Positions 33,601 through 42,451 of a stretch of 43,655 nt of DNA are shown here, one piece after another. The notes beneath the pieces were generated by a model. The model was not told where the DNA came from, did not search any database, and worked only from the letters and a program-made list of their open reading frames with translations. Origin of the DNA: Hyphomonas sp. BRH_c22 (lineage in GTDB: Bacteria; Pseudomonadota; Alphaproteobacteria; Caulobacterales; Hyphomonadaceae); assembly GCF_000961795.1 (NCBI RefSeq), contig NZ_LADU01000031.1, forward strand, positions 1-43,655, written 5' to 3'. A program made the position numbers and the translations under genes. The first letter of the stretch is position 1. Each line of letters starts with the position of its first letter.

Positions 33601-33801
33601 CTAGGCCTGACCTGCCACAGCCTTTTCGCGAAGGATCGTTTTGACGCGAGCGATATCGCGGCGAACTTCCTTGGCTCGGGCTGTTTTCTCCAGCTGGCCG
33701 GTGGCCGACTGGAAACGCAGGTTGAACTGTTCTTTCTTCAGCTTGATCAACTCGTCCTTGAGCTGGTCGGCGCTTTTGTTTCTCACATCAGAGGCTTTCA
33801 T
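33601..33801 (-). CDS. rpmC: 50S ribosomal protein L29
   Basis: A 66-residue L29 at the tunnel exit. [20 protein letters not shown] and the [13 protein letters not shown] end are typical. Two bases after rplP. Confidence 0.96.
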   Translation of the reverse strand: MKASDVRNKSADQLKDELIKLKKEQFNLRFQSATGQLEKTARAKEVRRDIARVKTILREKAVAGQA

Positions 33802-33803
33802 GA

Positions 33804-34220
33804 TCAGATCCCCTCAATCCGCTTGACGACTTTGGTCTTGATCGGAAGCTTGGCTGCGCCAAGGCGCAGGGCTTCGCGGGCAACATCTTCCGGCACACCG
33901 TCGATCTCGAACATGATGCGGCCTGGCGAGACGCGGGCGACCCAACGGTCGACCGAGCCCTTGCCTTTACCCATCCGGACCTCGATCGGCTTTGCCGACA
34001 CAGGCACATCCGGGAATACGCGGATCCATACCTTGCCCTGGCGCTTCATGTAGCGCGTGACGGCACGACGTGTGGCTTCGATCTGGCGCGCCGTGACGCG
34101 CTCAGGCTCAAGCGCCTTGAGGCCGAACTGACCGAAGGCCAGCGTAAAGCCGCCCTTGGCAGTGCCATTGATCCGGCCCTTGAAGGCCTTCCTGAATTTG
34201 GTTCGCTTCGGCTGACGCAT
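33804..34220 (-). CDS. rplP: 50S ribosomal protein L16
   Basis: A 138-residue L16 near the peptidyl-transferase centre. It begins [21 protein letters not shown], with [21 protein letters not shown] and [20 protein letters not shown] in the middle. Three bases after rpsC. Confidence 0.97.
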   Translation of the reverse strand: MRQPKRTKFRKAFKGRINGTAKGGFTLAFGQFGLKALEPERVTARQIEATRRAVTRYMKRQGKVWIRVFPDVPVSAKPIEVRMGKGKGSVDRWVARVSPGRIMFEIDGVPEDVAREALRLGAAKLPIKTKVVKRIEGI

Positions 34221-34223
34221 CTC

Positions 34224-34961
34224 TTACGCTCCGGCGGCTTGCGCACCGGTGGCCGGTCCGCGTTGGTTGGCGTTGGCACGGGCACGTGACTGGCCCGAAG
34301 ACTCAAGGCGCTTGTCCTGGGCCATCGGATCATGTTCCATGATCTCACCCTTGTAGACCCAGACCTTGATGCCGATGATGCCGTAGGTAGTCAGGGCTTC
34401 AGCTGTGCCGTAATCGATATCGGCGCGCAGCGTGTGCAGCGGCACGGAGCCTTCTGCATACTGCTCGGTCCGCGCGATCTCTGCGCCGCCGAGGCGGCCC
34501 GAAACCATGATGCGGATACCTTCAGCGCCAAGGCGCATAGCGGACTGGATCGAACGCTTCATCGTGCGGCGGAACGATGCCCGGCGCTCGAGCTGGCGTG
34601 CGATATCGTCAGCGATCAGCGTGGCATCGATTTCCGGCTTGCGGATCTCGACGAGGTTCACGCGGACTTCATCCGTCGTCATCTTCGCAAGTTCCTTGCG
34701 CAGGACTTCGATGTCGCCGCCCTTCTTGCCGATCACCAGGCCCGGACGGGCCGTGTGGATGGTGATCAGGCACTTCTTGTGCGGACGCTCGATGATGATC
34801 TTCGAAATGCCGGCTTGTTTCAGCTTGGCGCGGATCGACTTGCGGATCGCAAGGTCCTCGTGCAGCAGGCGGCCGAAATCGGCGCTGTCTGCATACCAGC
34901 GGCTGTCAGCTGTCCGGTTGATACCCAGACGAAAACCGATTGGATTGACTTTCTGACCCAT
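34224..34961 (-). CDS. rpsC: 30S ribosomal protein S3
   Basis: A 245-residue S3, forming the mRNA entry helicase site with S4 and S5. It begins [16 protein letters not shown], has the KH domain [17 protein letters not shown] and the C-terminal block [23 protein letters not shown], then an Arg/Ala/Gln-rich tail. Its ATG overlaps the rplV stop by one base. Confidence 0.98.
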   Translation of the reverse strand: MGQKVNPIGFRLGINRTADSRWYADSADFGRLLHEDLAIRKSIRAKLKQAGISKIIIERPHKKCLITIHTARPGLVIGKKGGDIEVLRKELAKMTTDEVRVNLVEIRKPEIDATLIADDIARQLERRASFRRTMKRSIQSAMRLGAEGIRIMVSGRLGGAEIARTEQYAEGSVPLHTLRADIDYGTAEALTTYGIIGIKVWVYKGEIMEHDPMAQDKRLESSGQSRARANANQRGPATGAQAAGA

Positions 34962-35350
34962 CAGGCGGCCTCCGCTTCCATGCTTGTGTCACGAAGGACA
35001 ATGGTAACTTGCGCAAACGGCTTGAGCACGCGTGCGGCGCGGCCGCGGGCGCGGGCCCGGATGCGCTTCATCACCATGTTCTTGCCGACGTGAGCTTCGG
35101 CAACGACAAGGCTGTCGATGTCGAGACCGTGATTGTTCTCAGCATTGGCGATCGCGCTCTGCAGCAGCTTGCGAACATCCTTGGCAGGGCGCTTTGGCGA
35201 AAACTGCAGTTCAGCAAGCGCGCGCTCGACCGGCATGCCGCGGATCTGCTGCGCGAGCAGGTTCAGCTTCTGCGGGCTCGAACGGTACATGCGCAAAACG
35301 GCGCGCGACTCGTTGCTGGCCTGCTTCGGAGGATTCTTGGTCTTTCCCAT
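34961..35350 (-). CDS. rplV: 50S ribosomal protein L22
   Basis: A 129-residue L22 lining the exit tunnel. Marks are [37 protein letters not shown] [17 protein letters not shown] and the loop [17 protein letters not shown]. It follows rpsS by 2 bases. Confidence 0.97.
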   Translation of the reverse strand: MGKTKNPPKQASNESRAVLRMYRSSPQKLNLLAQQIRGMPVERALAELQFSPKRPAKDVRKLLQSAIANAENNHGLDIDSLVVAEAHVGKNMVMKRIRARARGRAARVLKPFAQVTIVLRDTSMEAEAA

Positions 35351-35352
35351 GA

Positions 35353-35631
35353 CTACTTCCGCTTCGCTTTCTTGTCAGCGCCGTGGCCGTGATACGTACG
35401 GGTCGGAGCGAACTCGCCAAACTTGTGGCCGACCATCTCTTCAGAGACAGTGACCGGAATGAACTTGTTGCCATTGTGGACCTGGAAATTCAGGCCGATG
35501 AAATTTGGCAGGATTGTCGAACGACGCGACCAGGTCTTGATGACCGAGCGCTTCTCGGAGGCGCGAGCCTCTTCGGCTTTCTTCAGCAGATAGCCGTCGA
35601 CAAATGGGCCTTTCCAGACAGAACGTGACAT
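35353..35631 (-). CDS. rpsS: 30S ribosomal protein S19
   Basis: A 92-residue S19 in the 30S head. It has [35 protein letters not shown] and [15 protein letters not shown]. Fourteen bases after rplB. Confidence 0.98.
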   Translation of the reverse strand: MSRSVWKGPFVDGYLLKKAEEARASEKRSVIKTWSRRSTILPNFIGLNFQVHNGNKFIPVTVSEEMVGHKFGEFAPTRTYHGHGADKKAKRK

Positions 35632-35645
35632 GTCTCGCGGCTCCT

Positions 35646-36476
35646 CTAGCGTTTCGCGTTACGGCGGCGGATGATCAGGCGATCCGTCGCTTTGTTTGAA
35701 CGGGTCTTCGGACCGCGGGTTTTCTTGCCCCATGGCGTCACTGGGTGACGACCGCCGGACGACTTGCCTTCACCACCACCGTGCGGGTGGTCGACCGGGT
35801 TCATGACCACGCCGCGGACAGACGGGCGCTTGCCCATGTGGCGCTTGCGGCCGGCCTTCGAGAGAACCTGGTTCATGTTGTCCGGGTTCGAAACCGCACC
35901 GATTGTTGCAAGGCAGGTGTCGAGCACCATGCGAAGCTCGCCAGACGTCAGCTTGATCTGGGCATAACCACCGTCACGGCCAACCAGCTGGGCATATGTG
36001 CCAGCCGAACGGATCATCTGAGCGCCTTTTTGAGGCTTCAGTTCGATATTGTGGATGATCGTACCGACCGGGATGTTCTTCAGCGGCAGCGTGTTGCCCG
36101 GCTTGATGTCAGCCGTTGCCGACGTCACGACCGTGTCACCGACTTCAAGGCGCTGTGGCGCGATGATGTAGGACAGGAGGCCGTCTTCATACTTGATCAG
36201 CGCGATGAATGCCGTGCGGTTCGGGTCATACTCGAGGCGCTCGACAACAGCCGGCATGTCCCAGCGGGTACGCTTGAAGTCGACCTTGCGGTAAAGCTTC
36301 TTGGCGCCACCACCGATACGGCGGGCCGTGATACGACCGCGGTTGTTGCGACCACCCTTCTTGGACAGGCCTTCGGTCAGCGCCTTGACGGGCTTGCCCT
36401 TGTGCAGGTCCGAGCGATCAACCAGAACGAGCTGGCGACGGCCTGGGGAAGTTGGATTGAATGTCTTGAGTGCCAT
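35646..36476 (-). CDS. rplB: 50S ribosomal protein L2
   Basis: A 276-residue L2, needed for subunit joining and peptidyl transfer. Marks are [38 protein letters not shown] [17 protein letters not shown], and [19 protein letters not shown] near the end, including the conserved histidines of the DHPHGGG loop. Confidence 0.98.
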   Translation of the reverse strand: MALKTFNPTSPGRRQLVLVDRSDLHKGKPVKALTEGLSKKGGRNNRGRITARRIGGGAKKLYRKVDFKRTRWDMPAVVERLEYDPNRTAFIALIKYEDGLLSYIIAPQRLEVGDTVVTSATADIKPGNTLPLKNIPVGTIIHNIELKPQKGAQMIRSAGTYAQLVGRDGGYAQIKLTSGELRMVLDTCLATIGAVSNPDNMNQVLSKAGRKRHMGKRPSVRGVVMNPVDHPHGGGEGKSSGGRHPVTPWGKKTRGPKTRSNKATDRLIIRRRNAKR

Positions 36477-36492
36477 TTTCTACGTCCTTCCC

Positions 36493-36792
36493 CTACAGGC
36501 CTGTCGAAATGTCGACAGATTGGCCTTCGGCGAGCGTGACAATGGCCTTCTTGATGTCATTGCGACGACCAAGATGGCCCTTGAAGCGCTTTGTTTTGCC
36601 CTTCTGGAGCAGCGTGTTGACCTTGGTGACCTCAACCTTGAACAGGGCCTCGACAGCCTCTTTGATCGACTTCTTGTCGGAGTCCATGGACACCTCGAAG
36701 ACGATCTTGTTCTCTTCAGCGACCAGCGTCGATTTCTCGGTGATGATCGGACGACGGATGATATCGTAGTGATGTTGCTTCGGATCAGCCAT
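36493..36792 (-). CDS. rplW: 50S ribosomal protein L23
   Basis: A 99-residue L23, docking site for trigger factor and SRP at the tunnel exit. [20 protein letters not shown] at the start and [20 protein letters not shown] in the middle fit. Two bases after rplD. Confidence 0.97.
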   Translation of the reverse strand: MADPKQHHYDIIRRPIITEKSTLVAEENKIVFEVSMDSDKKSIKEAVEALFKVEVTKVNTLLQKGKTKRFKGHLGRRNDIKKAIVTLAEGQSVDISTGL

Positions 36793-36794
36793 GA

Positions 36795-37457
36795 CTATTC
36801 AGCCTCTGCTGCGATTGCGGGTTGAGCCAGCGTGCCGTCAAAGCGAGCCTGAATGCCTTCAGCTGCTTCCTTCGTGATGACCAGCGTCTTGCGGCGCAAG
36901 ATGTCATACACGTTCAGGCCGGCGACCGGGAGCACATCCACGTTCGGGATGTTGCGCGCGGCCTTGGCGAAGTTCTCGTCAACCGTGATGCCCGAGATGA
37001 TCAGGGCATTCTCGATGCCGAGACCAGCGAAATGGGCGGCCAGGTCCTTCGTCTTGGCTTCTTTCAGCGTCGCCGCGTCAATCACCATGAAGGAGTTGGC
37101 CACGATTTTGGACGACAGCGCGTGCGCAAGAGCCAGCTTGCGAACCTTCTTGGGAAGATCATGCGCATGGCTGCGAACGCGTGGGCCGTGTGCGACGCCA
37201 CCACCGACAAAGATCGGGGCGTTTCGCGAACCGTGGCGAGCGCCGCCCGAACCTTTCTGGCGGATGAATTTCTTGGTCGTAACGGACACTTCGGACCGCG
37301 ACTGGGTCTTGTGCGTGCCGGCCTGACGCTTGGCGAGCTGCCAGCGGACCGTGCGGTGAAGGAGGTCCTTGCGGATGTCCTCGATCCCGAAGATCGCGTC
37401 ATCGAGCGTAATATTGCCGGCAGCTTTGCCAGCGAGGGTTTTGACGGCGAGTTCCAT
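36795..37457 (-). CDS. rplD: 50S ribosomal protein L4
   Basis: A 220-residue L4. [31 protein letters not shown] is cut here to its key part, [14 protein letters not shown], the tunnel loop; [19 protein letters not shown] closes the protein. In E. coli L4 represses the S10 operon by binding its leader; no leader homology was tested. Its ATG overlaps the rplC stop by one base. Confidence 0.97.
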   Translation of the reverse strand: MELAVKTLAGKAAGNITLDDAIFGIEDIRKDLLHRTVRWQLAKRQAGTHKTQSRSEVSVTTKKFIRQKGSGGARHGSRNAPIFVGGGVAHGPRVRSHAHDLPKKVRKLALAHALSSKIVANSFMVIDAATLKEAKTKDLAAHFAGLGIENALIISGITVDENFAKAARNIPNVDVLPVAGLNVYDILRRKTLVITKEAAEGIQARFDGTLAQPAIAAEAE

Positions 37458-38218
37458 TATTCAGCACCCTCTGTCTGGGCAGGAGCGTTAGCCGACTTGA
37501 AGGAGCCAGCCTTCGGCGCATCGGCCGGCAGGGCTTTCTTCACGGCATCGCGGATTTCCACGAACGAACCATCATGACCGGACACGGCGCCCTTCACGAG
37601 GATCAGGCCGCGCTCAACATCGGTGCGCACAACCGTCAGGTTCTGGGTGGTGATACGGTCGGTACCGAGGTGGCCGGCCATTTTCTTGTTCTTGAACACG
37701 CGGCCCGGATCCTGGTTCATACCTGTCGAACCATGGGCGCGGTGAGAGATCGACACACCATGAGTGGCGCGCATGCCGCCGAAGTTCCAGCGCTTCATCG
37801 CACCGGCGAAACCTTTACCAATTGCGTAGCTGGCAACGTCGACCTTCTGGCCTGGCACGAAGTGGTCAGCCAGAACTTCAGCGCCAACCTCAGGCAGATC
37901 GCCCGAAACGCGGAATTCCTTCAGCTTGGCTTTCGGCGCCACGCCGGCTTTCGCGAACTGGCCGCGCAGGGCCTTGTTCGTGCGCTTGGCTTTCTTTTCG
38001 CCAGCACCAAGGATGACAGCCTTGTAGCCGTCAGTGCGGGTGACTTCGCCACCCTTCTTGGTTGTGACAGAGCGCTCGTCTTCGGTGCGCACGCCAACGA
38101 CCTGGCAGCCGTCAAGCGACAGAACCGTCACGGGAATGTGGCGGCCGTCTTCGTCAAAGACACGTGTCATGCCCAGCTTGCGGGCCAGCACGCCGGAACG
38201 GGGGGCTGGAAGAGCCAT
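37457..38218 (-). CDS. rplC: 50S ribosomal protein L3
   Basis: A 253-residue L3, against about 209 in E. coli. [20 protein letters not shown] at the start, [20 protein letters not shown] and [25 protein letters not shown] are normal. The extra length is mainly a C-terminal tail rich in Ala, Lys and Pro, of the sort found in other alphaproteobacteria. The ATG overlaps the rpsJ stop by one base. Confidence 0.97.
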   Translation of the reverse strand: MALPAPRSGVLARKLGMTRVFDEDGRHIPVTVLSLDGCQVVGVRTEDERSVTTKKGGEVTRTDGYKAVILGAGEKKAKRTNKALRGQFAKAGVAPKAKLKEFRVSGDLPEVGAEVLADHFVPGQKVDVASYAIGKGFAGAMKRWNFGGMRATHGVSISHRAHGSTGMNQDPGRVFKNKKMAGHLGTDRITTQNLTVVRTDVERGLILVKGAVSGHDGSFVEIRDAVKKALPADAPKAGSFKSANAPAQTEGAE

Positions 38219-38538
38219 TAGCGCGCTCCCTCAAGCTTGATTTCAATGCCAACGCCCGACGACAGGTCGAGTTTCATCAGGGCATCGACCGTTTGCGGGG
38301 TCGGATCCACGATGTCGAGGATACGCTTGTGCGTACGGATCTCGAATTGCTCGCGCGATTTCTTGTCGACGTGCGGAGAGCGGTTCACGGTGAAACGCTC
38401 GATACGGGTTGGAAGCGGGATGGGCCCCTTGACTTCAGCGCCCGTGCGCTTTGCTGTGTTCACGATCTCTTTCGCCGACATGTCGAGGGCGCGGTGATCG
38501 AAGGCTTTCAGCCTGATCCGGATATTTTGTCGTTCCAT
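38218..38538 (-). CDS. rpsJ: 30S ribosomal protein S10
   Basis: A 106-residue S10, also the transcription antitermination factor NusE. It begins [19 protein letters not shown] and has [31 protein letters not shown] in part ([14 protein letters not shown]). The ATG at 38538 is chosen; the codons upstream are unmatched. It is the first gene of the block, about 3.9 kb from tuf, with which it would normally be linked. Confidence 0.97.
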   Translation of the reverse strand: MERQNIRIRLKAFDHRALDMSAKEIVNTAKRTGAEVKGPIPLPTRIERFTVNRSPHVDKKSREQFEIRTHKRILDIVDPTPQTVDALMKLDLSSGVGIEIKLEGAR

Positions 38539-38678
38539 CGTTCTCGTCCGTCCGCACAAAACACTTAAGCCCAGGGCGATGGCTCGTCAGCATCGAGCGC
38601 CCGGGTTGGGTGGGGTTAAATTGTCAGTTTCGAGGGAGCGTTCGCTAATCCAAGCGCGGCCATCCCGGCGAAGTGGTG

Positions 38679-38707
38679 CTTCTATGGGAAGGAATCACCG
38701 GCGTCAA
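38679..38707 (-). promoter_or_regulatory. Candidate promoter of the S10 operon
   Basis: On the minus strand TTGACG (38702-38707) precedes TAGAAG (38679-38684) by 17 bases. The -35 context CTGTTGACGC equals that of the rpsM promoter candidate. The expected transcript would have a leader of about 130 bases before rpsJ. Confidence 0.5.
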
Positions 38708-38791
38708 CAGGTGAAACGGGGAATTTGCAGACAATGGCTGCGTCGGTTTGGCCCGCCGCCCTGCGCGCAGAAATCCCCCCGCGCATGGGCG

Positions 38792-38819
38792 TGTTTAGAC
38801 CGGCGGTTTCGCGGGTCAA
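38792..38819 (-). promoter_or_regulatory. Second candidate promoter of the S10 operon
   Basis: TTGACC (38814-38819) and TAAACA (38792-38797) are 16 bases apart on the minus strand, just past the end of the DsbA-like gene. The region 38539-38830 has no gene and otherwise shows nothing I can name. Confidence 0.35.
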
Positions 38820-38830
38820 TCGTGCCCCAT

Positions 38831-39439
38831 TCAGGTTTGTGCAAGCACTTCTGCTTCGACCTGCATAAGCCTGTCTTTACCAAAGAACATTTCATCGCCC
38901 ACAAAGAAGGTCGGAATACCGAATGCACCCCGCGCAACAGCGGCATTCGTATTCGCGACGAGCCGCTCTTTGACCGCCGGATCCTGCGTTTGCGCCAGCA
39001 GGGCGGCCCCATCGAAGCCGGAATCGGTCATTGCCGCAGCAAAGACGGCCGGATCATCCATCTTCAGGCCGTCTTCCCACATATGCTTCAGGCCCGCCGC
39101 GGTATAGGCGACCAACTGGCCGTTCATCTCCGCGGCGACCGCCCCCCGCATCAGGATCAGCGTATTGACGGGAAAATGCGGATTGAGCCGGAACCGGTCC
39201 GCCTTGTGCTGCTTTATGAAACGCGCCATTTCCAGCTGCTCATAGGCCAGCTTTCCCTTCACGTTGCCGAAGGCGACCATGGGCGCCTGGTTGCCCGTGG
39301 CCTTGAATATGCCCCCCAGCAGGCAGGGAATGTAGTTCACGGTTGCGCCCGTTCGGGCCGCAATGCCCGGCAGCAGCTGGTGCGAGAGATACGCATTGGG
39401 ACTGCCGAAGTCGAATATGAAATCGATGGTCTTTGTCAT
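38831..39439 (-). CDS. DsbA-family 2-hydroxychromene-2-carboxylate isomerase-like protein
   Basis: A 202-residue thioredoxin-fold protein. It begins MTKTIDFIFDFGSPNAYLSH; the Ser in FGSPNAYL is the glutathione-contacting serine of HCCA isomerases, in place of the CxxC of disulfide enzymes. The C-terminal AFGIPTFFVGDEMFFGKDRL is the family's cis-Pro and dimer end. HCCA isomerase acts in naphthalene-type breakdown, but related proteins are kappa-class GSTs, so the reaction here is open. AGGAG lies 8 bases before the ATG, inside the gap after the SDR stop, so the two genes are co-transcribed. Confidence 0.87.
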   Translation of the reverse strand: MTKTIDFIFDFGSPNAYLSHQLLPGIAARTGATVNYIPCLLGGIFKATGNQAPMVAFGNVKGKLAYEQLEMARFIKQHKADRFRLNPHFPVNTLILMRGAVAAEMNGQLVAYTAAGLKHMWEDGLKMDDPAVFAAAMTDSGFDGAALLAQTQDPAVKERLVANTNAAVARGAFGIPTFFVGDEMFFGKDRLMQVEAEVLAQT

Positions 39440-39450
39440 GGTTAAGGCTC

Positions 39451-40185
39451 CTACCAGGTTTCCTTCCATGGGCGCAGGTCCAGTTCATGCGTCCAGGCGG
39501 TGCGCGGCTGTTTGTGCAGCATCACATAATTCTGTGCGATATGGTCGGGATTGAGGATGGCGTCTGCGTCGCGTTTCGCGTCCACGTCCGGCACCATTTC
39601 GCGAATGAAGTTCGAATCGATCGCGCCATCGATAATCGTGTGCGCGACGTGGATATTCTGCGGCCCCAGCTCGCGGGCCATTGACTGGGCCAATGCCCTG
39701 AGAGCGTGCTTGGCACCTGCGAAGGCGGCCAGACGCTCACGTCCGCGCGTGCTCGCCGTCGCGCCCGTGAAGATGATTGTCCCGTGACCGCGCTCCAGCA
39801 TGCGCTTTGCGACTTCGCGCCCCATCAGGAATCCGGCGAAACAGGCCATCTCCCACACTTTGCGATACACCCGCGCCGTGGTCTCGGTGATCGGGAACTG
39901 GACGTTGGCGCCAATATTGAACACGGCGACCTCGATTGGCGCGATCTCCGATTCGATTCTGTCGATCAGCGCTATCATCGCGTCCTCGTCCCGCGCATCC
40001 GCCGGAAGCGCCACCGCTGCGTTCCCCTCATTACGAATGCTTTGCGCCAACGCTTCCAGCGCGTCGGCATGCGTTGACCGGCGCACCAGGCATGAGACCA
40101 TGCCCTCACGCGCAAAGGCGCGGCCGATGGCCCCGCCCGTGTCATCCCCGGCGCCAATCACGAGGCAGGCCTGCTTGGGCGCCAT
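39451..40185 (-). CDS. SDR-like protein lacking the catalytic Ser and Tyr
   Basis: A 244-residue protein with the Rossmann fold of SDRs. The nucleotide loop is GAGDDTGGAIG rather than TGxxxGxG, and the NNAG motif is replaced by FNIGANV. The active-site Ser position reads GATAS with Ala142/Thr143, and the Tyr of YxxxK is Phe155 in AAFAGAKHAL, with Lys159 kept. The end WTHELDLRPWKETW is unusual. The replaced residues mean classical SDR chemistry is unlikely; I think this is a distinct SDR subfamily rather than a decaying gene, since the frame and motifs around are intact. The ATG at 40185 is chosen because GAGGAA precedes it. It is coupled to the DsbA-like gene and divergent from the HxlR regulator. 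Confidence 0.85.
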   Translation of the reverse strand: MAPKQACLVIGAGDDTGGAIGRAFAREGMVSCLVRRSTHADALEALAQSIRNEGNAAVALPADARDEDAMIALIDRIESEIAPIEVAVFNIGANVQFPITETTARVYRKVWEMACFAGFLMGREVAKRMLERGHGTIIFTGATASTRGRERLAAFAGAKHALRALAQSMARELGPQNIHVAHTIIDGAIDSNFIREMVPDVDAKRDADAILNPDHIAQNYVMLHKQPRTAWTHELDLRPWKETW

Positions 40186-40209
40186 GGCATATTCCTCACT
40201 GCGCATATT

Positions 40210-40254
40210 GGTTGCAATAAACTACCAATATCGTAATGGTTTCGAAACGCAACC
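40210..40254. promoter_or_regulatory. Nested inverted repeats in the divergent SDR/HxlR promoter region
   Basis: An outer GGTTGC (40210-40215) and GCAACC (40249-40254) enclose an inner dyad ACCA-A-TA-TCG-TA-A-TGGT (40224-40240). This is the only symmetric part of the 100-base gap and is a good candidate for the HxlR binding site. Confidence 0.45.
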
Positions 40255-40285
40255 TAAATATTCTGCCGCGGACAGGAGAACGGAC

Positions 40286-40780
40286 ATGGCCAAACGGCAC
40301 ACGCATACCTGCCCGATCGCGGGCGTTCTCAACATTTTCGGTGACAACTGGACCTGGCTGATCATTCGCGAGGCCTTCTATGGCGCAACCCGATTCAGCG
40401 AGATCATGCGCAATACCGGCATCGCCCGGAATGTGCTGAGCGAGCGGCTGGAACGTCTGCTTGAGGAAGGGATCCTCATGCGCGAAGATGTCGGCGCTAA
40501 CGGCACCCGCTATGCCTATGTCCTCACTGACAAGGGCGAGACCCTTTACCCCGTCCTCCTCGCACTCCACCAATGGGGCAATACCCACGTCTACGGTCCC
40601 GGTAATGAACCGGTGCTTCTGGTGGAAAAGGCAACCGGCCTGCCGCTGAAGCCCCTGGCACCTATCGGCAGCAATGGCTCACCGCTTTCACGCGCAGACA
40701 TCCTCACCAAACCGGGCCCGAGCGCCAGTCTCGCCACCCAGCGGCGTCTTGCCGAAGCGGCCAGACAGCCGCTGGAATAG
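40286..40780 (+). CDS. HxlR-family transcriptional regulator
   Basis: A 164-residue winged-helix DNA-binding protein. It begins MAKRHTHTCPIAGVLNIFGDNWTWLIIREAFYG, the usual HxlR N terminus with one Cys, then RFSEIMRNTGIARNVLSERLERLLEEGIL (recognition helix) and the wing YVLTDKGETLYPVL. A C-terminal extension of about 50 residues follows the winged helix. It likely controls the divergent SDR/DsbA-like genes and perhaps the downstream transporter, responding to an aldehyde, quinone or redox cue as in other HxlR proteins; this is inference. AGGAG precedes the ATG at 40286. Confidence 0.9.
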   Translation: MAKRHTHTCPIAGVLNIFGDNWTWLIIREAFYGATRFSEIMRNTGIARNVLSERLERLLEEGILMREDVGANGTRYAYVLTDKGETLYPVLLALHQWGNTHVYGPGNEPVLLVEKATGLPLKPLAPIGSNGSPLSRADILTKPGPSASLATQRRLAEAARQPLE

Positions 40781-40853
40781 CCAGATTTACGTTGCGACAA
40801 GCCGGTCCGATTGCGCGTGACTCCCGTACCGGGCGGGTTACAGTATTGCCACG

Positions 40854-42323
40854 ATGGACCCTGCAACGCCGCACCGCACATCCCTGCCAACCCGGATCGC
40901 CTATGGCTTTGGCTCAGTCGCCTATGGCGTAAAGGATGCCGGTTTCGGCTATTTCCTGCTCCTCTTCTACGGCACGGTTGTGGGGGTTGAGCCGGGCCTT
41001 GTCGGCCTCGCCATCTTCATTGCGCTGGTGGTGGACGCGATCAGCGACCCGGTCGTCGGTTACCTCTCGGACAATTGGCGGTCACGATGGGGGCGGCGGC
41101 ATCCCTTTATGTATGCCTCCGCCATCCCGGTATCGATCAGCTATTTCCTGCTCTGGAATCCGCCCGAACTGAGCGACGGCCAGATGTTCTGGTACCTGCT
41201 GTTGCTGGCCATTCTGATCCGCACATTCATCACATTCTACGAAACGCCCAGCTCCTCGCTGATGCCGGAACTTTCGCAGGACTATGACGAGCGCACAAAG
41301 CTGCAAGCCTGGCGGCTCTATTTTGGCTGGACCGGCGGCAACCTCATGAGTGTGCTGATGTTCGGAGTCCTGCTGGTCGCGACCGACAAGTACCCGGTCG
41401 GCACCCTCAACCGCGACGGCTACGCGACCTATGGCATCATCTCATCCATCCTGATCTTCCTCGCCATCATGATTTCCGCGCTCGGCACGCATTCGCAGAT
41501 AAAGCACTTCCACGCGCCTCCCCCGAAGCGAAAGATCGGTCTGGGCACGATCTTCAGGGAAGTGTTCGAGACGCTGGGTGACCGGTCCTTCTTTGCCTTG
41601 TTTGTCGCCACGCTGTTCGGTGCCGTGGCGTCCGGCCTCTCCGCTGCGCTCGCCTTCCTCATGCTGACCTATTTCTGGGGCTTTTCCGGCTCGCAGATAT
41701 TCCTGTGGACCTTGCTGGTTTTCATATCGGCACTGATCGGCCTGCTGATTGCGCCCATGATCGTGAAGCGGTTCGGCAAGAAGCGAGGCGTCATCTGGCT
41801 CGGCGTCGTTGCTTTCACGATGGCCCCTGCCCCGATCATCCTGCGCCTGTTCGGCCTTATGCCGGAGAATGGCGACCCGCTGCTCTACCCCATCGTCGCC
41901 ACGATCAACACAATCGACGTCGCCCTGATAATCGCGCTCCAGGCGGTGCTGTACTCGATGATCGCAGACCTCGTGGAGCAAAGCGAGCTGCGGACGGGTC
42001 GCCGGTCAGAAGGCGTATTCTTCGCTGCGGTTACCTTCACCCGCAAGGCGACCCAGGGCCTCGGCGCATTTTCCGCAGGCCTCATCCTGTCTTTCGTCTC
42101 GTTTCCGCAAGGCGCTACGGTGGACGAAGTCTCGCCGGAGACACTTTGGCAACTGGGCGCGTATTATGCGCCGACACTGCTTCTATTGTGGACGTGCATG
42201 ATCATCGCAGTCGGATACTACCGCATTGATCGTGGCGACCATGAGGACAATCTCCTGCAGCTCGCAGAACGCAGGCGCGGCGAAACGGCACGACAATCGG
42301 CAGGCGTGGACGACACGGTCTGA
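40854..42323 (+). CDS. GPH-family sugar:cation symporter (MFS)
   Basis: A 489-residue inner-membrane transporter of the glycoside-pentoside-hexuronide group, with about 12 membrane segments. The family pattern DAISDPVVGYLSDNWRSRWGRRHPF lies near residues 60-86 and the start is RIAYGFGSVAYGVKDAGFGYF. It imports an unknown sugar or glycoside with H+ or Na+. It lies 73 bases after the HxlR gene in the same direction and could be co-transcribed with it, and converges with tuf at a shared terminator. Confidence 0.9.
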   Translation: MDPATPHRTSLPTRIAYGFGSVAYGVKDAGFGYFLLLFYGTVVGVEPGLVGLAIFIALVVDAISDPVVGYLSDNWRSRWGRRHPFMYASAIPVSISYFLLWNPPELSDGQMFWYLLLLAILIRTFITFYETPSSSLMPELSQDYDERTKLQAWRLYFGWTGGNLMSVLMFGVLLVATDKYPVGTLNRDGYATYGIISSILIFLAIMISALGTHSQIKHFHAPPPKRKIGLGTIFREVFETLGDRSFFALFVATLFGAVASGLSAALAFLMLTYFWGFSGSQIFLWTLLVFISALIGLLIAPMIVKRFGKKRGVIWLGVVAFTMAPAPIILRLFGLMPENGDPLLYPIVATINTIDVALIIALQAVLYSMIADLVEQSELRTGRRSEGVFFAAVTFTRKATQGLGAFSAGLILSFVSFPQGATVDEVSPETLWQLGAYYAPTLLLLWTCMIIAVGYYRIDRGDHEDNLLQLAERRRGETARQSAGVDDTV

Positions 42324-42398
42324 AACGCGCGCACGAAACTGCCGCCTCAGATCTTTTCGAAGTCACAAGGCTGTACCCTCGCGTCCGCCCCCAACGGA

Positions 42399-42428
42399 AA
42401 AGGCCGCTTCCTTCCGGAAGCGGCCTTT
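42399..42428. terminator. Bidirectional terminator between the transporter gene and tuf
   Basis: AAAGGCCGCTTCC and GGAAGCGGCCTTT form a perfect 13-base-pair stem with a TTCC loop. On the minus strand TTTT follows, serving tuf; on the plus strand it ends in TTTGTCTTTG. Confidence 0.88.
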
Positions 42429-42451
42429 GTCTTTGTGTTGCTGTGTCCAGC

